Assembly: GCF_037975245.1 (NCBI RefSeq)
Contig: NC_092568.1
Span: 15,891,001 to 15,955,000, forward strand
Source: Apostichopus japonicus
Taxonomy: Eukaryota > Echinodermata > Holothuroidea > Aspidochirotida > Stichopodidae
Direction of reading: 5' to 3'
DNA: 64,000 bases
Of the stretch, positions 58,263-64,000 are shown one piece after another (the stretch's first letter is position 1; every line of letters begins with the position of its first letter). Under the pieces are notes generated by a model. That model did no database searches. It had not been told where the DNA came from and saw only the letters and a program-made list of their open reading frames with translations. A program made the translations under genes and the position numbers.

Positions 58263-61040
58263 TAACCACCCCCCTCCCCCCCCCCCCTCAACGTACACAC
58301 TGAGTATGCCCTAACACATCTTGACAACTTAAAAAGGACTGAAGACATTTCGATTTTTATAGATACAGAGAATGTTTTATTTCTTCTCTTTAAAAAATGA
58401 TCAATGACTGAATGATACACAACATTTTTAACATGCAATGATCAATTTTAAAGCAACTTCTTATAAATAATATGGAAGTTTTTGTACAGAACGGTACCCA
58501 AAATAGTCTATGATTAAGTAAGTTTACTCTCACATGTTCATTGCAATCTTTCAGGAGTTAAGATTTCCCTTCGAATATCATTAATTGTTACTAGTCTTTA
58601 CGGTTTCAACCAGAAAATCTCCTTTTCCTTCCATGCCTATTTATGCATATTTCACAGTAGATTTGTATAGAGTATAGACCTAGATATAGTTATAAGAGAG
58701 GGTACCCTTCTTTCAAAAGCTTCAATAAGAAAAATCACTAAATATCAAATACGAAGTACAAATAGGATAATGCCTTGTTAAAAAACAGATGGAGGTAAAA
58801 TGAGTTCCACGAACTAATGTAAACTCAATCGTGTTAATAACGTAACAACCTTCGTACTTTTTGCTGGTTTTGGATTCAAACAAATACCACAGATACCCTT
58901 CTTATATATAGTAGACCTTTGTAATTTAAATCTTATATAAAACGGTTATTATGATAAGAGCTTATAGTTCATTGAATTGCTTTAGTGCAAAATTAAGTAG
59001 TAAATTTTACTTTTCATGCTACTAATATGTATACCACAGTTGCATGTTTTACTCCTTAAATAAATCGTCCTTAAAATATTTCCGAGGCCCGATTCTATAA
59101 CTGTGTAAGCAAAGGAAATATGGTAACATATGGGGCAGCAAAAGATTGGTTGTAAGTCTATTTTCACTAAAGCAATATCACCTTACTAGCCCCACCTAGT
59201 TGTCAAGAAAATGGAAAAATTTGGTTTTACTGGTGTCTGTTGAAGTTTCATTTAAACTTAATATAGGTAAGTTAGACTACCCATAGAAATGCAAGCCATA
59301 GCTTTTTTTTCGAGAGTTTGGCGAACACTTCCACGATTATTTGAATAATTATTACTAGTCAACACTGCAGAAGCAATGGGACTCTCAATGGTTTGGCAAA
59401 TACGAGCTGAAATAATGTTTCGAACAGTGATGGGAGGTCACTAGGACTGGGCTTAATCAAAGATATTCATAAGCTCATGTCAGGTTGTGATGAATTGCAT
59501 GGGATCCCTGTAAATTTGACCATCATTCATGGTTGGTATTGTGCTAGCCAACTTTCCAAGTAATATTAGTGGGCAACTTTTGAGCCCAGTGATCCCATCT
59601 GTTGTCAGTGCAATTGTCTTTTACTTTGCTTCCTCTTCATGCAGAGTAAATAATACTAGATAAAGTTGAGTTAAAACTTCATGTGGGATTGTCAGTTCAA
59701 ATGAAGATGGTGTTCTTGCTCATTTACCTGATTGTTGGTTCAATAAGCATTGCACCTGTTAAAAAAGGGTTGCTTATTCACCAGATTGTAGGTTTAATAT
59801 GCCGGATGTGATGCTTATAGTTGTGAATGGATTAATTATGTCTGACTTTTAGTGTACGTGGTATCAATTTGTTCGATCAGCATTTTTGAATTTTTGTTTT
59901 AAATAGCTGTTAAACTTTTTCGCATTTGATGAAAGCAATCTTTTCTTTCCCTTAATACAGTATCTGGTGCAGCAAAATACAAAAGGAGTAAAGATGGCTG
60001 CCATGCATTCCTTGTTCCCATTGATGCTTCCATTGGACGTAAATCAATTGAAATATGATTTATACAAGTAAAGGTGATAAGGAAGTTTCATATTTCAGAC
60101 CAAAACTATTATTTAAAGATAACTGAGTGCTGTTAGGAAAATAACCTTTATGTTGTGTAATAAATGACAGACATTGTCTGAAGTTCTTTTGATGACAAAC
60201 AATCAAGAATGAACAAACTATTAATAGAAAGATTAACTTTAATCAGAGTCATGCCTTTGAGGAAGCTCCTCATCACTTAAGTTAGGGAAAGTAGTTTAAA
60301 TATGTCTTCTTTTTTCTCTTTGACATAAGGGGAACTTTGAAGACATTGCCAATGTTAACTTGTTGATAGAGAAGAGCTCTGTACGTCATTAAATGATATA
60401 ATAATGTGGTATCAAGGCTATATTGGTAGAACATATGAAGCAAACGGTTACGATCAGTACGGTTTAACACAGCTAATTTGCAAAGGTAGCTTCCTTGAAG
60501 ATGAACATACACGCAAACCAGCACAACAGTTTTCTGCACCAGGAGTACTCCAAAAAGGGAAACTATTACTTCATTATTATTGTCTATTATAGCATATAAT
60601 TTTCGACAGTTACCAGGTCTCTATGTAGACTCGATTTTGTTTGAGCGTGCAACCTCATCAAGCTCGTTCAGAGAGTGCGTGGCCTACCTTCAGTGAAAGT
60701 AGTGCAGATATACAATTTTACAGCTCACTGTTGGAGGAATATTCTAGTAAAATAAACCTTGCTCCAGCAAAGCTGGTCAGAAAACATTGAAATAGGCAGC
60801 TTTTCCTTAGAAACTCCGTCCAACCAAAGCTAAAGCCAACAAGTTACATTAAAACTTGGTAACTCGCAGCAATCAGGGGACAAGGTTCACATGCAGAGAA
60901 CTGGGTTTGAAGTAGTGAGGAGGGTCTACTGCAATTGTCAATTCCTAGACACCCTGCCCAGCTGGAGGAGGCGAGGCAAAGGTCTCCACATGTAAATAAC
61001 AATGAGTGACTGACTACAACGTCTAATAACTTACTAAGTA

Positions 61041-62272
61041 CGTTTTAAACTTACTAAGTACGTTTTTTGACTTTTCCTCTGCATTCAATACGATCCAACC
61101 ACATGTTTTGGTACATTAGTTGCTAAATATGAACGTCCCGCATAACCTGGTCACATGGTTATTCAATTATCTCACTAATCGGTCGCAGTATGTTAGGATT
61201 AACCAGTCCAACTGTGTGTCCAACACATTAGTTTCGAGCACTGGTGCACCACAGGGAACTGTTCTTGCCCCGTTTTTATTCACTGTTTATACCTCAGATG
61301 CTAGATCATCACATGACAGCTGCCCTCTAATTAAATTTGCTGATGATACTGCATTAGTGGGTTTGATTACAAGAGATGATGGAGGTGAATATTTGTCTCA
61401 AATAAATTGGTTTGTAGACTATTGTGATCAAAATTTCCTTGAGCTTAACGTGGAGAAGACAAAGGAAATGGTGATTGATTTTAGGAAAGGAGATCATGAA
61501 CCTCCTCCTGTTGTTATCAAAGACCTGGCTGTAAACCGTGTCTCGTCCTATAAGTACCTTGGCGTAGTTTTGGATGATCAGCTGAATTGGCATGACCACA
61601 TTGATTATTTGGTAAGACGGATCAATCCAAGACTCTATTGCTTGCGGAAATTGAACACATTCAACATCAGTAGAAACATTCTTTCTATTTTCTACAATTC
61701 TGTGATTTTCAGTGTGTGGTCATATTGCATTAATTGTTGGGGAGGTAATGTCAATGGTACCGACAGAAAACGGATAGATTCTATTATAAGCCAAGTCAGT
61801 CGCATCCTAGGCGAACATCAGCAGTCAGTGAACACGTCATATCATCTTCACCTTCAAAGTAAACTTGCTGGGGTTCTCAACAACAGTAGCCACCCTCTAC
61901 ACATTAATTTGGAAAGTGCAATAATAACCCGCAGTGGGCGGATGAGACTACCCCTTGCCGTTACGAATCGTTACAAATCCTCCTTTATCCCTCGTTGTAT
62001 TAAACTTCATAATGAATCTTTTACTCGTTAGGTCAGTATTCTTGCTCATTGTGCAATCCATTGTTTCACAAGTATCTCTGGTGCTGTTTTACTGTATTTT
62101 GTATTTTATCGTTTTTACGTATCTTGCCAGCTTTGTTTTATGTCTTAGTATTTGAAAGTCTCATATATTTTGTATATTTGTGTATTTGTGTATTTTATGT
62201 ACTGTACGTATGTTTTATATTGTGAGCAATCAATTGCCCAGCTCGGGATGCAATAAAGAGAATCTGAATCTG
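61041..62272 (+). mobile_element. 5'-truncated non-LTR retrotransposon inserted in the FANCL duplicate
   Basis: The insertion interrupts sequence that is continuous at 32422-32432 in the parental intron. AAGTA is repeated at 61036-61040 and 62273-62277 as the target duplication. The 5' junction carries an extra copy of the flank (ACTTACTAAGTACGTTTT twice). The 3' end is AATAAAGAGAATCTGAATCTG-type, with a short ATCTGA repeat instead of a poly(A). The body encodes the reverse transcriptase C-terminal half. The clade is probably CR1/Rex-like, which is uncertain. Confidence 0.9.
61120..62031 (+). CDS. Reverse transcriptase fragment of the inserted LINE
   Basis: An open frame of 303 codons, closed upstream by a TAG that follows FFDFSSAFNTIQPH, itself an RT motif; the first ATG is at 61129. 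Motifs in order: GAPQGTVLAPFLFTVYTSD (from about residue 42), LIKFADDTALV with the catalytic Asp-Asp at 75-76, NFLELNVEKTKEMVIDFRK, YLGVVLDDQLNWHDHID, then a C-terminal region with SGRMRLP. It is a LINE ORF2-type polymerase lacking endonuclease and fingers. The in-frame stop and truncation make it inactive in retrotransposition, but the remaining frame is strikingly clean, so insertion is probably young. Confidence 0.9.
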   Translation: MLNMNVPHNLVTWLFNYLTNRSQYVRINQSNCVSNTLVSSTGAPQGTVLAPFLFTVYTSDARSSHDSCPLIKFADDTALVGLITRDDGGEYLSQINWFVDYCDQNFLELNVEKTKEMVIDFRKGDHEPPPVVIKDLAVNRVSSYKYLGVVLDDQLNWHDHIDYLVRRINPRLYCLRKLNTFNISRNILSIFYNSVIFSVWSYCINCWGGNVNGTDRKRIDSIISQVSRILGEHQQSVNTSYHLHLQSKLAGVLNNSSHPLHINLESAIITRSGRMRLPLAVTNRYKSSFIPRCIKLHNESFTR

Positions 62273-63851
62273 AAGTAGGTGTGGCCTAATCAGTACACTA
62301 GATAAGGAATTATGATAGAACTGATGATGCTTTAACTACATTGTACAAACTGTAAACATCATGAATAGTAACATGATATAGTTTCTTCAATTGAATCTTA
62401 AAAGTTTCCAGTAATTCTAAGTAAAATCTGCATATATTTTATGTTCTTGTTCATTTTTAACCAACACACGCAGAAACAATAATCAGTGAAAATTCTCATA
62501 TCAGTAAAATCATTTAAAAACAAAAGGAAAAACAATGAGTTTCTAAGAAAATCATTAATTATTCTTTGCATAATGGTTTCCTTTTACACTCAACAGGACA
62601 AAGAATTTAGAATAAGAATCGAAATTCCGAAAGACAAAAGCTTGAAGAACCTCAGGTGAACTTTTGCTAAATCTAACATTAGAAATGCTTTGCAGTGTTG
62701 TGTGATTGAGCAGTGTTCACAAAAATTGTACTGTACGTACTACTTTTGCAGTTAGTGTTTGAAAGTTATTGTGTCACATTGATTGCTAGGTGATATTAAG
62801 TTAAATTTTTGATTACTTTACATTAATTTGAGAGAAGGACAGAAAAATCAACGGAAAGTACAACTGGAACTTTTTAATTGTCGATTTTAACGTAATAGCC
62901 AATATGTTATTTGTAGGCTTCGTAGCATAACTTTTAATCAGACCCCATCCGCCCCCCCCCTCCCCTCTGGACAAGATGCATATTCTATACCCTCTTCCAA
63001 TAACATTAAAATGGAAGTCTCACAACAAGACGTTGAAGAAAATGTTCAGTTTATTCAACTGATAGTACGACCCCATTGGTGTACCAAATTCATCTACAAT
63101 GTGATCTAACCATTCATTAGTACATTGCTGAATTCCCGAAAAAACTAAAATGATTGAGATTTTTTTAAAGAAGTGTTTTTCACGTAATATTAAACTCTAA
63201 TTTTTACTGGTGGGCTATGTTTTGATTCTCCTACAGGCTATATGGAGACTGGCAACTGGTTCATCATCTTAGAGGATATGAGGACCTGGTAAAAACTAGA
63301 TTACAGTCAGTTCCAGATGTCACTACCTTTATGATTGAACTTCAAAATATTCTGGTAGGTAGTAACAGATAACAGATTTCTTATTAACTCTTGTTAACTC
63401 TTTATCCTTAGTCAGGTCATTATCATCCTTCAGAACTGATAAGGAATGAAGCTTCTTTGCTCACTCTAAAGGTACAAAATATGTTATAATGTGAAGATTT
63501 ATTCAGGTGAAGCATACTCTTAGTTATTGGTTACATTTCCTCAAATCAGATTTGAATCTGTTGTTAAAGCACACTGCATTCAAACTTCTGAGGATTATGG
63601 CTTCCCAATGACTAATTGGGTTCAATTAGGGTGAAAATGGACCTCAATCTTCTTTCAAACAAAGTACGTGCATCTGATCTTCTCTTTCTTCTCTCGTTTA
63701 CAGCAAAGTACAATAGATTCTTCCAAGACTCCTGAGGCTATAATAGAAACATTAGATACATCTGTGTTTCCAAGAGTAATTCAAGATATTGATGAGATTG
63801 GGTGGCACAGGTAATATGCTATAGATAACATTTAGCAGCAGGGAATCTTTC

Positions 63852-63945
63852 CAAGGGCGGCGGAACCGGGGGGCACAGGGGGCACGTGCCCCCCCACTTT
63901 TCCTCAGGTTAAAAATGTGCCCTTTTTCTTCATAAAAATTGAGGT
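63852..63945 (+). mobile_element. Left end of a hAT-like element
   Basis: CAAGGGCGGCGGAACCGGGG and the following bases match the element at 10502 until about 63940. After that the sequence differs and runs out of the window. It interrupts the FANCL duplicate shortly after exon 4 (AATCTTTCC/AATCTTTCT flank shared with 33985). Whether the duplicate resumes beyond the window cannot be seen. Confidence 0.75.
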
Positions 63946-64000
63946 GTCTCAAGTTAGCAAGAGGCCAGGGAACCAGAATGAACACTCGGGAAGGGCCGTT

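Larger units (their letters stand above)
56055..59261. other. Spacer between VRK1 start and the FANCL duplicate
   Basis: It contains the VRK1 promoter side, the inverted-repeat element at 56972-57245, a G-rich hAT-like piece near 57790-57830 and the AACGTT tract. I see nothing recognisable in 58290-59260. Confidence 0.4.
59262..63840 (+). pseudogene. FANCL: Partial FANCL duplicate (leader intron through coding exon 4), broken
   Basis: It aligns to 30502 through about 33975, introns included. Equivalent exons: 59994-60071 (exon 1), 62597-62655, 63237-63354, 63704-63810. Exon 1 has lost four bases relative to 31168-31251 just after the KYD codons, so the frame ends KYDLYK then TAA. Exons 2-4 keep frame and splice sites, with nine substitutions in 284 nt by my count, six of them changing residues. 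Exons 5-11, including the catalytic RING, are not in the window: a hAT-like sequence starts at 63852. It has no promoter-proximal leader exon. It could be a tandem segmental duplicate now decaying, or a misplaced alternative haplotype in the assembly. Confidence 0.9.

Noticed and set aside
59994..63810. Second functional FANCL gene
   Set aside because: A 4-base deletion in exon 1 gives an immediate stop, and the exons for the RING domain are not present.
63752..63985. Minus-strand 77-codon frame at the right edge
   Set aside because: It is antisense to the duplicated FANCL exon 4 and a hAT-like end.

Overview
This is an animal nuclear genome window: AT-rich, intron-dense, with spliceosomal GT/AG junctions and many non-LTR and hAT-type repeat relics. 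The gene content is conserved metazoan; the repeat style suggests a marine invertebrate, perhaps an echinoderm such as a sea cucumber. That placement is inference. Gene models below were built by eye from splice sites, reading-frame phase and remembered protein families. No search was run.

Layout. (1) 796-4159, minus: the first five coding exons of a SIRT2-type NAD-dependent deacetylase; the rest lies left of the window. (2) 4160-7284: repeat-rich spacer with a LINE remnant and a hAT-like element. (3) 7285-16135, plus: a three-exon candidate for a 110-residue secreted-entry, single-pass membrane protein that I do not recognise; its 7.4 kb second intron is full of hAT-like elements, minisatellites and a reverse transcriptase relic. 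(4) 17377-30082, minus: complete 15-exon CRNKL1 (crooked neck, a splicing factor), tail to tail with gene 3. (5) 31168-40840, plus: complete FANCL, the Fanconi anaemia ubiquitin ligase, head to head with CRNKL1. (6) 43437-56054, minus: complete 12-exon VRK1-like kinase, convergent with FANCL. (7) 56055-59261: spacer with an inverted-repeat element and an AACGTT-rich tract. (8) 59262-63840, plus: a partial second copy of FANCL (first four coding exons) broken in its first exon and carrying a LINE insertion.

The genes do not form a pathway, although SIRT2, CRNKL1, FANCL and VRK1 are all housekeeping or genome-maintenance genes. All exon phases in CRNKL1 (673 aa), FANCL (372 aa) and VRK1 (475 aa) close exactly.

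The most notable points are a textbook U12-type AT-AC intron inside CRNKL1, the decaying FANCL duplicate with an identifiable empty LINE target site in the parent, a premature in-frame stop overlapping a splice donor in the VRK1 tail, an unrecognised small membrane-protein gene, and an inverted pair of palindromic 42-bp repeat blocks in CRNKL1 intron 1. I found no previously undescribed multi-gene system.
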